DNA from: Paracoccaceae bacterium
GTDB lineage: Bacteria; Pseudomonadota; Alphaproteobacteria; Rhodobacterales; Rhodobacteraceae
Direction: 5' to 3'
Assembly: GCA_024639125.1 (NCBI GenBank)
Contig: JAHEJA010000011.1
Span: 1 to 64,000, forward strand
Length of the DNA: 64,000 bases
In this document: piece by piece, positions 19,690 through 29,100 of the stretch
How the letters are laid out: the number at the start of each line of letters is the position of its first letter
Numbering within the stretch: position 1 is the stretch's first letter
Program-made: the position numbers and the translations under genes
The notes under the pieces: generated by a model
Database searches by the model: none
What the model saw: only the letters and a program-made list of their open reading frames with translations
Told to the model about the DNA's origin: nothing

Positions 19690-20148
19690 ATGGCTGGTAC
19701 GAGAAGTTATTTGAAAAAGCATACCGAAGCATTGGTGAAAGACGTAGGAATAGAAGCTGCGTGCGACATAACTGGTAAATCAAAAGCGACATTAGGGCGT
19801 TATTATTCAGATAATCCCGAGCATGCAGATCGCTTTATGCCGATTGATTCGGTGGCTGCTTTGGAAAATGTAGCGTCCTATCCGCATGTCACAGCCGCTT
19901 TGTCTGAATTGGCCGGCATCACGATATCGTTCGATGAACGCCGCAACAAAAACAATTCTTCTGGTGGGGTTAGCTCGGATGTCATCGCACTTAGTCAGCG
20001 GTTTGCAATGCTGATGGGTGAATACCATCAATCTATCGAAGATGGCGTCATCACAATGAATGAAGCCAAGCGTTTGTTGCGTGAAACCGTTGCCTTGCAG
20101 CAGGTCTTGATCGACATGAAGCTTCATCTTGAGGATGAGCACGTTTAA
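19690..20148 (+). CDS. Conserved hypothetical protein with predicted DNA-binding N terminus
   Basis: A 152-residue protein I do not assign to a named family. Residues about 10-60 (TEALVKDVGIEAACDITGKS and the following ATLGRYYS segment) read like a helix-turn-helix with a phage-regulator flavour, and the C-terminal half is helical and ends in the acidic LHLEDEHV. I recall similar proteins in other Rhodobacterales. ATG 19690 is preceded by GGTGGGGA; the upstream frame start at 19609 has no support. The long upstream gap with direct repeats suggests its own regulated promoter. It is followed closely by a YigZ-type gene. Confidence 0.65.
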   Translation: MAGTRSYLKKHTEALVKDVGIEAACDITGKSKATLGRYYSDNPEHADRFMPIDSVAALENVASYPHVTAALSELAGITISFDERRNKNNSSGGVSSDVIALSQRFAMLMGEYHQSIEDGVITMNEAKRLLRETVALQQVLIDMKLHLEDEHV

Positions 20149-20156
20149 TCCAAGTC

Positions 20157-20513
20157 GTGCAAACCTTTGATAACATTATAAACGATCGCGGATCTAAATA
20201 TTCCGTCACAGGTGCAGCAGCCGTGGATAAAGCGGCTGCGTTAGATGTGATAAAGGCATTAAAGCGCACCAAGAAATTTGCAAAAGCGACCCACAACACA
20301 TGGGCTGTTCTGTCATCTTCCGAAGGTCCGATCAAAAATGATGATGGCGAAGCCGGTGCGGGGATTGTCATTCTTCGTATGTTGGAACGAGAAGAATTAT
20401 TTGACCACGTCATTATCGTAACGCGCTGGTTTGGCGGAACCCATTTAGGCGGAGACCGTTTTCGCCGTGTCCAAGAGTGTGTGCGATATTATTTGGATGC
20501 AGCTGATTTCTGA
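20157..20513 (+). CDS. YigZ/IMPACT-family protein (short form)
   Basis: A 118-residue protein with the UPF0029/IMPACT domain: HNTWAVLSSSEGPIKNDDGE followed by AGAGIVILRML and VTRWFGGTHLGGDRFRRVQ. Classical YigZ has about 200 residues with a second domain, so this is the core domain only. IMPACT relatives in eukaryotes modulate GCN2 signalling; the bacterial role is uncertain. GTG 20157 begins nine bases after the previous stop and lacks a clear ribosome site. The 3' end overlaps the convergent DUF393 gene by 25 bases. Confidence 0.82.
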   Translation: MQTFDNIINDRGSKYSVTGAAAVDKAAALDVIKALKRTKKFAKATHNTWAVLSSSEGPIKNDDGEAGAGIVILRMLEREELFDHVIIVTRWFGGTHLGGDRFRRVQECVRYYLDAADF

Positions 20514-20872
20514 AGACGACGCTTGTGCAGCGCATACAAGGTCGGCGCAAGCACCCAGTCATAGGTAAAGATGCAGACTTGCCTGATCACGGGCAGCCCG
20601 ACAACGCGCGCAATCCACCGAAACCGAGGCATATCTTGCCAGAGAATCACAAACGCAGGGATGCCAGAATACAAGACACCGTTTTTAATAACATGAAGCC
20701 TTTTGGCGGCTTGTTCTTTGGACACGCCCCAGTGATCTAATGACGTCGTGTTCAGGTCTTGGTAATGTATCGGCAAGCAAAGTTTGTTGGAATAACTGCG
20801 ATAATGCGTGATTTCATAACGGCACACAGGACAGTCTTCGTTGTATAGGACCTGTGTTCCGTCATCTGACAT
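20489..20872 (-). CDS. DUF393 / thiol-disulfide oxidoreductase DCC family protein
   Basis: A 127-residue protein with the family's N-terminal YNEDCPVCRYE motif, whose DCPVC gives the DCC family its name. A thioredoxin-like redox role is proposed for the family, without a firm substrate. A moderately hydrophobic C-terminal part (WIARVVGLPVIRQVCIFTYDW) may contact the membrane. ATG 20872 comes one base after the apt stop, so it is the third gene of mtnP-apt-DUF393. The product ends in overlap with the YigZ-type gene. Confidence 0.82.
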   Translation of the reverse strand: MSDDGTQVLYNEDCPVCRYEITHYRSYSNKLCLPIHYQDLNTTSLDHWGVSKEQAAKRLHVIKNGVLYSGIPAFVILWQDMPRFRWIARVVGLPVIRQVCIFTYDWVLAPTLYALHKRRLQKSAASK

Positions 20873-20873
20873 G

Positions 20874-21404
20874 TTACATACCTTCGAAATTACAAAGGGC
20901 ATGAACGTCCATACCCAGAGTCTCTAACTTAGCGCGTCCACCCAATTCGGGTAGATCGACGATAAACGCACAGCCAACGATATCGCCGCCCAAGCGTTCA
21001 ACAAGTTTGATGCCTGCTTCGGCGGTTCCACCTGTCGCCAAAAGATCATCGACAATCAATATGCGCTCTCCGGCTGAGATAGCGTCATCATGGATTTCTA
21101 CAATAGCTTCGCCGTATTCTAATTTGTAATCTTGGCTTAGCGTCTTGCCCGGAAGCTTGCCTTGTTTACGGATCGGCACAAAGCCAGCGCCCAATTGATG
21201 CGCGATGGCCCCACCCAAAATAAAACCCCGTGCTTCAAGACCGACGATTTTGTCAATCGGTTCACCGGCATAGGGATGCAACATTTGGTCTATACACATC
21301 CGAAACCCACGCGGATCGGAAAACAACGTCGTCACATCGCGAAACATGATGCCTTTGTGTGGAAAATCAACGATGGTGCGAATGTAATCTTTTACGGTTT
21401 TCAT
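20874..21404 (-). CDS. apt: Adenine phosphoribosyltransferase
   Basis: A 176-residue enzyme converting adenine and PRPP to AMP. The PRPP loop [17 protein letters not shown], the early [17 protein letters not shown] and the adenine pocket [17 protein letters not shown] are typical. ATG 21404 is preferred because AAGG lies nine bases before it; ATG 21413 sits almost on that site. With mtnP upstream this forms a salvage pair: MtnP releases adenine from methylthioadenosine and Apt recovers it. Confidence 0.97.
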   Translation of the reverse strand: MKTVKDYIRTIVDFPHKGIMFRDVTTLFSDPRGFRMCIDQMLHPYAGEPIDKIVGLEARGFILGGAIAHQLGAGFVPIRKQGKLPGKTLSQDYKLEYGEAIVEIHDDAISAGERILIVDDLLATGGTAEAGIKLVERLGGDIVGCAFIVDLPELGGRAKLETLGMDVHALCNFEGM

Positions 21405-21415
21405 TGGTGTCATCC

Positions 21416-22291
21416 TTACCCTAATAGGCGTCCTGCAACTGCGTCAAGTTTTGCTACCAGCTCAGGGTCGCGTTTGTCCGGCGCTGTCATAATCGCATAT
21501 TCCAAGGCTTTATCGCAGCCATGCGGGCAATCCTGTCGCGTCGCTCCTAATAATTTGGGTAATTTGCTGACCAAATCGCGGGCGTTTTGCGCATTCCCCG
21601 TAAGCGTTTGAATGATCTGTGTGACATCAACTTCGCCGTGATCGGGATGCCAACTGTCATAATCGGTAATCATCGCAATAGAGGCATAACATAGCTCGGC
21701 TTCGCGGGCCAATTTTGCTTCTGGCATATTTGTCATACCAATTACATCCGCGCCCCAGCTGTCGCGGTACATTTTGCTTTCGGCCAAAGTCGAAAACTGT
21801 GGACCCTCCATTGCCAAATATGTCCCGCCCCGATGCGTGGTCACACCCGTAGCACGCGCTGCGGTTTCACAGGCATCTGACAGCCGCGGACAGGTCGGAT
21901 GCGCAACGGAAACATGCGCGACACAGCCTTGGCCAAAAAACGATTTGTCACGGGCAAAGGTCCGATCAATGAATTGATCCACAATAACAAAGTCGCCTGG
22001 CGCCATTTCCTCGCGAAAGGACCCACAGGCGGACACGCTAATGACATCGGTCACGCCAATACGTTTCAAGGCATCAATGTTTGCGCGATACGGCACTGTT
22101 GTTGGCGAATGCACATGCCCACGCCCATGCCGCGGAAGGAACGCCATGTCGACACCATCAAGCGATCCTGTCAAAATTTGATCTGACGGTGCCCCCCAAG
22201 GTGTGTCAACATCAATCCATCTGGCATCCGTCAGCCCATCTATTTCATAAATACCTGATCCGCCGATAACCGCTATTTTCGTCTGACCCAT
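21416..22291 (-). CDS. mtnP: S-methyl-5'-thioadenosine phosphorylase
   Basis: A 291-residue phosphorylase that cleaves methylthioadenosine, a by-product of polyamine and homoserine-lactone synthesis, to adenine and methylthioribose-1-phosphate. [24 protein letters not shown], and the substrate-site [16 protein letters not shown] with [17 protein letters not shown] are diagnostic of MtnP rather than of inosine phosphorylases. GAGGGATCACC precedes ATG 22291. It starts the mtnP-apt-DUF393 operon. Confidence 0.95.
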   Translation of the reverse strand: MGQTKIAVIGGSGIYEIDGLTDARWIDVDTPWGAPSDQILTGSLDGVDMAFLPRHGRGHVHSPTTVPYRANIDALKRIGVTDVISVSACGSFREEMAPGDFVIVDQFIDRTFARDKSFFGQGCVAHVSVAHPTCPRLSDACETAARATGVTTHRGGTYLAMEGPQFSTLAESKMYRDSWGADVIGMTNMPEAKLAREAELCYASIAMITDYDSWHPDHGEVDVTQIIQTLTGNAQNARDLVSKLPKLLGATRQDCPHGCDKALEYAIMTAPDKRDPELVAKLDAVAGRLLG

Positions 22292-22469
22292 GGTGATCCC
22301 TCATTTGTTGCTGCGCTAGCTCTAGCCTTTGGTAAACTGAAATGAAATCATTTTGCGCCGTTTTTGCTGCTTTTGTCGCGCAAATGTGAAGTAAATGCGC
22401 CCATGGGGTTTAAACTGTGACCTCTCTCAGGTAGTCACCGCGCAACCCGTCCAAAAGGATAAGAGATCA

Positions 22470-24098
22470 ATGAAACGCGCAATTCTAAGCACATTTGCCA
22501 ACATGAACATGCCAGACTTTAACCTAATGAACGACGAAGGCTTTAGCCTGTCTCGGTTACGCACAGAATTATTGTCCGGTCTGACAGTCGCCCTTGCCTT
22601 GGTGCCAGAAGCTGTCGCATTTGCATTCGTTGCGGGTGTGCATCCCTTGGTCGGCCTATATGCGGCCTTTTTGGTGGGATTGATTACCGCGCTGTTTGGC
22701 GGACGGCCGGGAATGATTTCCGGTGCAACAGGGGCTTTGGCTGTTGTCATGGTCGCGTTGGTGATGGATCATGGCGTGGAATATCTCTTTGCAACTGTGG
22801 TGTTGATGGGTATCCTCCAAGTTTTCGCAGGCGCGATGCAATGGGGCAAATTCATTCGACTTGTTCCGCATCCGGTCATGCTTGGGTTTGTGAATGGCTT
22901 GGCAATTGTTATTTTCCTAGCCCAACTTACCCAATTCAAAGTTCCCGGCACAGCCGAAGCTTCTGGCCACGGCAGCAGCGGCGGCGACTGGCTGTCTGGT
23001 GGACCTTTGGCTGTGATGCTGGGTCTGGTGGCTTTAACAATGGCAATTATCTACGTGATGCCAAAGCTGACCAAAGTCATCCCAGCACCCTTGGCTGGAA
23101 TTGGCATCGTTGCCATCATTGTGATCGCCTTTGGATTAGATGTGCCGCGCGTCGGCGACATGGCCTCAATCGAAGGCGGCTTGCCTGCCTTCCATATTCC
23201 GATGGTCCCCTTGTCTTGGGAAACACTCGAAATCATTTTGCCATATTCAATTATTTTGGCGGCAATTGGCTTGATCGAAAGCCTGCTGACCCTAAACCTT
23301 GTGGGTGAAATGACCGGAAAACGTGGGGGCGCTAGCCAAGAATGCTTGGCCCAGGGAACCGCAAATATCGTCACTGGATTCTTTGGTGGCATGGGGGGCT
23401 GCGCGATGATCGGTCAATCCATGATCAACGTGAAATCCGGTGGTCGCACACGGATAGCTGGCATTGCTGCGGCTCTGTTTCTGCTTTTGTTTATTTTGGT
23501 CGGAAGCTCGATTATTGAACAAATCCCACTGGCAGCTTTGGTTGGCGTGATGTTCATGGTGGTCATTGGAACCTTTGCGTGGAACTCGCTGACGATCCTG
23601 CGCCGCGTGCCGCTTACGGATGCATTTGTCACCGTTCTCGTTACAATCGTAACGGTAATGTCTGACTTGGCCGTTGCGGTTGTGGTCGGCGTTATCGTCT
23701 CTGCACTTGCCTATGCTTGGAATAACGCACGGCGTATTCACGCAAAAACCCTCATTGATGACGACGGCAACAAAGTTTACCAAATCCAAGGCCCCTTGTT
23801 CTTTGGGTCAAGCGACGGCTATGCAGAGCTGTTTGATCCAGCCAACGATCCAAATGTCGTCATTGTGGATTTCGCCGATAGCCGCGTGGTGGATCAATCC
23901 GCCTTGCAAGCGATAGAAGCGGTTGCAGCAAAATACGAAGCTCAAGGCAAGCAGATCCAACTTCGCCACCTCAGCCGTGACTGTCACAAACTATTGACCA
24001 AAGCGGGCCATTTGATGATCGATAGCGATGATGATCCCGACTATGCGCTTGCTGTCAATTACTCTGTGCGCACAGGCATCCTGGACAGCGGTCACTAA
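22470..24098 (+). CDS. SulP-family anion permease with STAS domain
   Basis: A 542-residue inner-membrane transporter of the SLC26/SulP family. It has ten to twelve hydrophobic segments beginning with SGLTVALALVPEAVAFAFVAG, which matches the conserved first helices, and ends in a STAS domain from about residue 440 (VVDQSALQAIEAV). Family members carry sulfate, bicarbonate or organic anions; the substrate here is unknown. ATG 22470 has AGGATAAGAG ahead. The earlier in-frame ATG at 22395 has no site and adds a non-conserved leader. It is monocistronic. Confidence 0.92.
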   Translation: MKRAILSTFANMNMPDFNLMNDEGFSLSRLRTELLSGLTVALALVPEAVAFAFVAGVHPLVGLYAAFLVGLITALFGGRPGMISGATGALAVVMVALVMDHGVEYLFATVVLMGILQVFAGAMQWGKFIRLVPHPVMLGFVNGLAIVIFLAQLTQFKVPGTAEASGHGSSGGDWLSGGPLAVMLGLVALTMAIIYVMPKLTKVIPAPLAGIGIVAIIVIAFGLDVPRVGDMASIEGGLPAFHIPMVPLSWETLEIILPYSIILAAIGLIESLLTLNLVGEMTGKRGGASQECLAQGTANIVTGFFGGMGGCAMIGQSMINVKSGGRTRIAGIAAALFLLLFILVGSSIIEQIPLAALVGVMFMVVIGTFAWNSLTILRRVPLTDAFVTVLVTIVTVMSDLAVAVVVGVIVSALAYAWNNARRIHAKTLIDDDGNKVYQIQGPLFFGSSDGYAELFDPANDPNVVIVDFADSRVVDQSALQAIEAVAAKYEAQGKQIQLRHLSRDCHKLLTKAGHLMIDSDDDPDYALAVNYSVRTGILDSGH

Positions 24099-24099
24099 C

Positions 24100-24123
24100 T
24101 TTCTTTTTGCAAAAAAAATACTC
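24100..24123 (-). repeat. Dispersed intergenic repeat, copy B
   Basis: On the minus strand GAGTATTTTTTTTGCAAAAA followed by GAAA, sharing the core with 7464-7485 and 52032-52052. Here the T-tract is also the tail of the argF terminator hairpin. Confidence 0.6.
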
Positions 24124-24147
24124 CCGCCGGAGGCGATCCGACGGGAG
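24111..24147 (-). terminator. Terminator of the argD-argF operon
   Basis: CTCCCG-CGG and its complement form a 10-position stem with one mismatch around AGGCGAT. On the minus strand it is followed directly by TATTTTTTTT, so it serves argF, 28 bases after its stop. Confidence 0.85.
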
Positions 24148-24174
24148 CAAACGAAAGCCAAATCTATAATTATG

Positions 24175-25101
24175 CTACGCGCCGAGGCACCATTGCATGA
24201 TTGCTTTCTGCGCGTGCAATCTATTTTCTGCCTCATCAAAAATTACCGAATGTGGACCATCCATGACTTCTGACGTTGCTTCGTCATCGCGGTGTGCTGG
24301 AAGGCAATGCATAAACAAAGCGTCTGGCTTTGCTTTGGACATAAGGGCCGCATTCACCTGATATCCGCGTAATTGATTATGGCGCCGTTCACGCGCGGAT
24401 TGCGGGTCATGCATGCTGACCCAGGTATCTGTCACAACCAAATCTGCGCCATCCACTGCCTTGTGCGGGTCCCGTTCAATTTCAATCGATACGCCTTTGG
24501 CACGGGCTTCGTCCAGAAATTTCTGTTCAGGATCCAAAGTCTCAGGGCCGGTGAATGTCAAATCAAAACCAAACTGCCCTGCGGCATGTGCAAAGCTGGC
24601 AAAGACGTTATTGCCATCCCCTGACCAAACAACTTTTTTGCCTTGGATCGGGCCGCGGTGTTCTTCAAAGGTCATGATGTCTGCCATAATCTGGCATGGA
24701 TGGGTGCGATTGGTTAGGCCATTAATCACAGGAACCGTCGCATGTTCGGCCATTTCCAAAAGCGTAGCTTCCTCAAACGTGCGGATCATAATCAAATCTA
24801 CATAGCGGCTTAAAACCCGCGCTGTATCTGCGATTGTCTCGCCGTGGCCTAACTGCATATCTGCACCAGAAAGCACCATGGTTTGTCCGCCCATTTGACG
24901 CACACCCACATCAAAGCTGACCCGTGTCCGGGTCGAGGGTTTTTCGAATATCAAAGCAACCATATGACCCTCTAAAGGAAGGTCTTGGTCAAGCGCGCCT
25001 TTTGGTAGCCCGTGACGCGCATCTTTGATTTTTTTTGCGGCATCAATCATGCCCCGTAAATCTTTGGGAGAGGTTTTGTTGATGTCTAAAAAATGTTGCA
25101 T
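24175..25101 (-). CDS. argF: Ornithine carbamoyltransferase
   Basis: A 308-residue enzyme making citrulline from ornithine and carbamoyl phosphate. The carbamoyl-phosphate motif [13 protein letters not shown] and the ornithine loop [11 protein letters not shown] are intact, as is [14 protein letters not shown]. It follows argD with a 33-base gap on the same strand, giving the order argD-argF. Upstream AAGAAAAG is only a weak ribosome site. Confidence 0.97.
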   Translation of the reverse strand: MQHFLDINKTSPKDLRGMIDAAKKIKDARHGLPKGALDQDLPLEGHMVALIFEKPSTRTRVSFDVGVRQMGGQTMVLSGADMQLGHGETIADTARVLSRYVDLIMIRTFEEATLLEMAEHATVPVINGLTNRTHPCQIMADIMTFEEHRGPIQGKKVVWSGDGNNVFASFAHAAGQFGFDLTFTGPETLDPEQKFLDEARAKGVSIEIERDPHKAVDGADLVVTDTWVSMHDPQSARERRHNQLRGYQVNAALMSKAKPDALFMHCLPAHRDDEATSEVMDGPHSVIFDEAENRLHAQKAIMQWCLGA

Positions 25102-25134
25102 AGTCTTTTCTTTCGTCTTAACGCGCGTGCACGT

Positions 25135-26310
25135 TTATTGGGCCGCAACGGCACTGGCTGCGATGTCTAAACGTTTGATGCTTTCGCCAATTTCTGCGTC
25201 GGTGATCGTGAGAGGTGGCAAAAGCCGGATCACGTTGTCGCCAGCGGGGACCGTGATCACTTGGGCGGCATAGCCTGCGTTTACTATGTCCATGTTGACG
25301 GCCTTGCATTTCAACCCGATCATCATACCCGAGCCGCGCACGCTTTCGAAGACATCGGGATGCGCCGCGACCAAGCCTTCTAGTTTTTGACGCAAAAGCG
25401 CGGCCTTGCGGTTCACTTCGCCCAAAAACGTGTCATCAGCAATGATTGAAACAACCTTTGCACCCACAGCGCAGGCCAGAGGGTTGCCACCATAGGTCGA
25501 TCCATGAGTGCCAGCAGTCATTCCCGAGGCGGCGTTTTCTGTTGCCAGAACTGCACCAAGTGGGAACCCACCGCCGATGCCTTTGGCAACCATCATGATG
25601 TCTGGTGTTATCCCCGACCATTCGTGGGCAAACAATTTGCCTGTCCGCCCCATGCCGCATTGCACTTCGTCCAAAATTAGCAAAATTCCGTGTGCGTCAC
25701 ATAGATCGCGCAGCCCCTTGAGGCAGTGATCTGGCAAAGGGCGAATGCCGCCTTCGCCTTGGACCGGTTCAATCATGATCGCTGCGGTATTTTCCGTGAT
25801 AGCAGCTTTGATCGCGTCATGATCGCCCCAAGCAAGATGAACAAACCCTGGCAATAGCGGACCAAAACCTTTGGTCATTTTTTCCGAACCCGCCGCTGCA
25901 ATACCAGCGGATGAACGTCCGTGAAACGATCCGTCAAATGTGATGATCTCGACACGGTCTGGTTGTTGTTTTTCATACCAATATTTACGCGCCATTTTCA
26001 CGGCTAATTCACAGGCTTCAGTCCCTGAGTTGGTGAAAAATACCGTATCCGCAAAAGTTGCATCAACTAAGCGATCTGCCAGCTCTTGTTGTTGTGGGAT
26101 TTGATATAGGTTTGAAACATGCCAAAGGTTTTGGGCTTGTTGGGTCAGCGTTTCGACAAGCTCTGGATTTGCATGTCCCAAAGCGTTCACAGCAATCCCG
26201 GACCCAAGGTCAAGAAAGCGTCGTCCATCAGCTTCGATCAACCAAGTGCCTTCGCCTTTGACGAAATGCAGAGGAGCCCGTGAATATGTAGGGAGGACAG
26301 ACGAAATCAT
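25135..26310 (-). CDS. argD: Acetylornithine aminotransferase
   Basis: A 391-residue class III PLP aminotransferase acting on N-acetylornithine in arginine synthesis, often also on succinyl-diaminopimelate. It shows LDLGSGIAVNALGHANPELVE-type N-terminal features, the PLP-contact FFTNSGTEACELA and the lysine in VAKGIGGGFPLGAVL. ATG 26310 follows AAGGAACACATTC; the reading frame extends to 26403 but without conservation. First gene of argD-argF. Confidence 0.95.
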   Translation of the reverse strand: MISSVLPTYSRAPLHFVKGEGTWLIEADGRRFLDLGSGIAVNALGHANPELVETLTQQAQNLWHVSNLYQIPQQQELADRLVDATFADTVFFTNSGTEACELAVKMARKYWYEKQQPDRVEIITFDGSFHGRSSAGIAAAGSEKMTKGFGPLLPGFVHLAWGDHDAIKAAITENTAAIMIEPVQGEGGIRPLPDHCLKGLRDLCDAHGILLILDEVQCGMGRTGKLFAHEWSGITPDIMMVAKGIGGGFPLGAVLATENAASGMTAGTHGSTYGGNPLACAVGAKVVSIIADDTFLGEVNRKAALLRQKLEGLVAAHPDVFESVRGSGMMIGLKCKAVNMDIVNAGYAAQVITVPAGDNVIRLLPPLTITDAEIGESIKRLDIAASAVAAQ

Positions 26311-26405
26311 GAATGTGTTCCTTATGAAAGTGTTACCCGTCTTGGTGACGTATGGGAATGTTGATGTCAATTGAAAGAGGAACGGGCCATAGCCCAAATG
26401 CAAAT

Positions 26406-26426
26406 ACCGCGCGAATTAGGCGCGGT
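26406..26426. other. Perfect seven-base hairpin upstream of argD
   Basis: ACCGCGC and GCGCGGT separated by seven bases, located between the argD start and the strong hairpin at 26456. It carries no T-tract. It could be part of the argD leader or a tandem partner of the downstream terminator. Confidence 0.4.
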
Positions 26427-26455
26427 GACGTCGGCGTCGGATGATTTGCACAGTG

Positions 26456-26494
26456 TTTTCCATAAAAGGGCGCATAACGTCCTTTTATGGAAAA
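26456..26494 (-). terminator. Strong bidirectional terminator after the flavin reductase gene
   Basis: TTTTCCATAAAAGG and CCTTTTATGGAAAA form a perfect 14-base inverted repeat, extended inside by a few G-C pairs around CATAA. T-rich tails exist on both strands. On the minus strand it ends the flavin reductase gene, whose stop is 12 bases away, and insulates argD. Confidence 0.85.
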
Positions 26495-26505
26495 AGCAAA
26501 GACAA

Positions 26506-27111
26506 TTAATCGTCGGGGCGGTTTAGTTCAAAGATATTTTCAACCAAGGCATAGTCGCGATACCCCAAACGCCCGACTGGGGTGAATTTGGAAATATCAA
26601 ACATTCCCTCGACGATATAGGCGTCATCCATATGAATACCCACGACTTCGCCAAAGACAGCGATGTTATTTTCCCCGAGCAATGGAACAATCTGAGTGAC
26701 CTTGCATTCCAACGCTGCGGGTGACGCGGTGACCCTTGAACATGCGATCGTGTCACATTCGGTTTTGTTCAAGCCAGCCTTTAGAAATTCGTCCACGGTT
26801 TTGTCATAGGTGCCAGAGGATACATTCATCGCATCGATCAAGGCATGACTGACGACATTAACGCAAAATACACCTGTGTCGCGGATGTTGTTTACACTGT
26901 CTTTGCTATCGGGATGATCCGGTTTTGCGCCTGTTGATGCAAACATCACTTGCGGTGGGACATAAGACACGGCGTTGAAAAACGAATAGGGGGCTAGGTT
27001 GTCATTGCCGTCTTTGTCACGGGTTGAAATCCATCCAATTGGGCGCGGCGTCACAATGGCGTTAAATGGGTTATGCGCAAGCCCATGACCGTTTTTTGGT
27101 TCGTAGAACAT
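26506..27111 (-). CDS. Flavin reductase-like FMN-binding protein
   Basis: A 201-residue protein of the flavin reductase/FMN-binding split-barrel family. FNAIVTPRPIGWISTRDKDGNDNLAPYSF is a clear family opening. GVFCVNVVS follows in the middle. Such proteins reduce flavins for two-component oxygenases or bind FMN in other roles; no partner oxygenase is adjacent. AGGAG precedes ATG 27111. It is divergent from a GNAT gene and ends at a strong hairpin. Confidence 0.85.
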   Translation of the reverse strand: MFYEPKNGHGLAHNPFNAIVTPRPIGWISTRDKDGNDNLAPYSFFNAVSYVPPQVMFASTGAKPDHPDSKDSVNNIRDTGVFCVNVVSHALIDAMNVSSGTYDKTVDEFLKAGLNKTECDTIACSRVTASPAALECKVTQIVPLLGENNIAVFGEVVGIHMDDAYIVEGMFDISKFTPVGRLGYRDYALVENIFELNRPDD

Positions 27112-27188
27112 TTTTTCTTACTCCTGGTTTGCTCGTAACGTAGTGCTGTGTTAGGTCGAGTTCCAGTTGAAAACGTAAAAGAAACCTT

Positions 27189-27698
27189 GTGTCCATAATT
27201 CGCCCCGAAACTGTAGACGATTGGTGGGATGTCGAAGCCCTCTATGACCTGTGTTTTGCACCGGGACGCGAAGCGCTTTCTTCGTATCGGTTGCGCGATA
27301 ATGTGGATCCTGTTGCGCCTTTGTGCATGGTCATGCGTGATAATGCCGATATCTTGGGGGGCGCCATTCGGTTTTGGCCTGTGCTTGTTGGCGATTATTC
27401 TGTGCTTTTGCTTGGGCCCGTTGCTGTTCACCCAACACGCCAAGGCGAAGGTGTCGGTGGTCAATTGATTCGAACTAGCATGTATACCGCCCAAGATTTG
27501 GGATGGCATCGCGTGCTTTTGGTCGGCGATGAACCCTATTATTCACGCTTTGGTTTTAAGAAATTGACAGGCGTTATGATGCCCCCACCAACCAATCCAG
27601 AACGGGTTTTAGGATATGAATTGGTGCCGGATGCATGGCATGGTGTTCAAGGCACAGTTCGCAAATTCGACCGCGCTTTGGATCAATCAACCGATTGA
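27189..27698 (+). CDS. GNAT-family N-acetyltransferase (YhbS type)
   Basis: A 169-residue acetyl-CoA-dependent transferase. The acetyl-CoA loop is seen in LLGPVAVHPTRQGEGVGGQLIRT, with the typical R/Q-x-x-G-x-G pattern, and the YYSRFGFKK segment follows as in YhbS. The acceptor is unknown. The start is GTG 27189. The 3' end overlaps the convergent DUF697 gene by 16 bases. Confidence 0.85.
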   Translation: MSIIRPETVDDWWDVEALYDLCFAPGREALSSYRLRDNVDPVAPLCMVMRDNADILGGAIRFWPVLVGDYSVLLLGPVAVHPTRQGEGVGGQLIRTSMYTAQDLGWHRVLLVGDEPYYSRFGFKKLTGVMMPPPTNPERVLGYELVPDAWHGVQGTVRKFDRALDQSTD

Positions 27699-28669
27699 TC
27701 AAACACGCCAACCAAAGCCCGGCGTACAATCGTTGTCACACTTGGTCGCTTTTGCGTCACAAAGGGCATGGGCCGGCACACTTCCATAGCAGCGCGACCC
27801 ACGCGTGCGGTCAATGCGCCATTGATCATGCCTTCGCCAAAGCGCCGAGACAGCTTGGAAAAAAGACTACCGCCCAAGATAGACCCTAGCCAATCATCGC
27901 CCACTGCCATGGCACCCGTAGCAACCAGATGCCCCATAACCGAGCGAAGCAACCGCCAACTGCCCACAATGCCACCGCGTCCGCCATAGATTTGGGCAAT
28001 CCGGCGGATCATGCGAATGTTTGCCACCATTGCGGTCGCCACATCAGCAAAAGCCAAGGGAACAAGCGCTGTAACAGTCGCCACTTGGCGGGTGGATTTT
28101 TCAATTTCCGCCACGGCTTGCGCATCAAGGCTGCGCATGATGTCGGTTTCAATGATGGCGAAAATACCCCCGGCGTCGACCTGTTCGTTTATTTTTTCAA
28201 TCGTATCGCCCATGTGAATGCGCAATTCGGGGCGATTGGAATAGAGGGATAACAATGCCTTGGTGGTCTGCTTGGCCGCGTTGCTATTGTGATCTGTGGT
28301 CGCTTTGACCACGGCGGTTTGTAGATTATCCAAGCGGCGTAGTCGGAAAAGCGCCAAGAATTCACGCATCACAAGGATCAAAAGGCTAAACCCAAGGACG
28401 CCAACAACACCAGTAAACGCCCAGCCCAAAACGCTATTGCGCGCAAAAAGCGAAATCGCGAAATCCCAAAGTGCGATGGATACGAAAAAGCCAACCACAG
28501 CGGATGACAATGTCACTATCCAGCCAATCCAACCAAAGCCCTTTTTGTCGATGGGTTGTTTGACGATCATCGGCGCCGAGGTGTCTTGGATATCGGGGGC
28601 ATCGTGGGGGTGGAGGCTTGGCTCTTGGTCGTCCAGCTCGATTACCAAAGGTTTGTGTTTAGAATTCAT
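27683..28669 (-). CDS. YcjF-like DUF697 membrane protein (TIGR01620 family)
   Basis: A 328-residue inner-membrane protein. After a polar N terminus of about 50 residues come two hydrophobic segments (WIGWIVTLSSAVVGFFVSIA and VLGWAFTGVVGVLGFSLLIL) and a C-terminal DUF697 domain (VPLAFADVATAMVANIRMIRRIA). In E. coli YcjX and YcjF are neighbouring genes of the phage-shock (psp) region. ATG 28669 overlaps the GNAT stop in ATGA; an ATG at 28687 lies deeper in that gene. It is last in ycjX-GNAT-ycjF. Confidence 0.85.
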   Translation of the reverse strand: MNSKHKPLVIELDDQEPSLHPHDAPDIQDTSAPMIVKQPIDKKGFGWIGWIVTLSSAVVGFFVSIALWDFAISLFARNSVLGWAFTGVVGVLGFSLLILVMREFLALFRLRRLDNLQTAVVKATTDHNSNAAKQTTKALLSLYSNRPELRIHMGDTIEKINEQVDAGGIFAIIETDIMRSLDAQAVAEIEKSTRQVATVTALVPLAFADVATAMVANIRMIRRIAQIYGGRGGIVGSWRLLRSVMGHLVATGAMAVGDDWLGSILGGSLFSKLSRRFGEGMINGALTARVGRAAMEVCRPMPFVTQKRPSVTTIVRRALVGVFDQSVD

Positions 28670-29100
28670 GCGCTGTGCCGCTTCCATTGAAATTTTATAT
28701 CTGGCAGGCCTTCATCGTTTTGCAGGCCATCTGTCGTTGCTATTTCGTGAAACCCCATTGCGCGATAAAACTGCCGTGCGCCTTTGTTTTTTTGAAATGT
28801 CCAAAGGTTTAGGGCACGCGCGTGGGTGCGTGCATCGTGGATTAATGCGCTGGCAATACCGCTTCGGTGATAAGCAAACCCAACATAAAGCGAAACGATA
28901 TCCGGCCCATTTTTCGCGATAAAGCCTTTGATTTCGGGGTCGGCATAGACGCGGACCCAATTCTTGGAAATCATTCGATCACAAAAATGAATGTCTTCTG
29001 CTTTTGAATGAAGCTGGGGCATCCATTGTGTGTGTTCGCTGAACTCTGATAAAATCGCCCCAATTTTACCCGCATCGAGCGGCGTTGCATCTCGGATCAT
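28666..29100 (-). CDS. GNAT-family N-acetyltransferase between ycjX and ycjF-like genes
   Basis: A 144-residue acetyltransferase starting MIRDATPLDAGKIGAILSEF, with the acetyl-CoA part in VSLYVGFAYHRSGIASALI and the final NKGARQFYRAMGF typical of the family. It overlaps ycjX by four bases at the start and the DUF697 gene by four at the end, so all three are translationally coupled. The acceptor is unknown; its placement suggests it works with the YcjX system or is co-regulated with it. Confidence 0.87.
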   Translation of the reverse strand: MIRDATPLDAGKIGAILSEFSEHTQWMPQLHSKAEDIHFCDRMISKNWVRVYADPEIKGFIAKNGPDIVSLYVGFAYHRSGIASALIHDARTHARALNLWTFQKNKGARQFYRAMGFHEIATTDGLQNDEGLPDIKFQWKRHSA

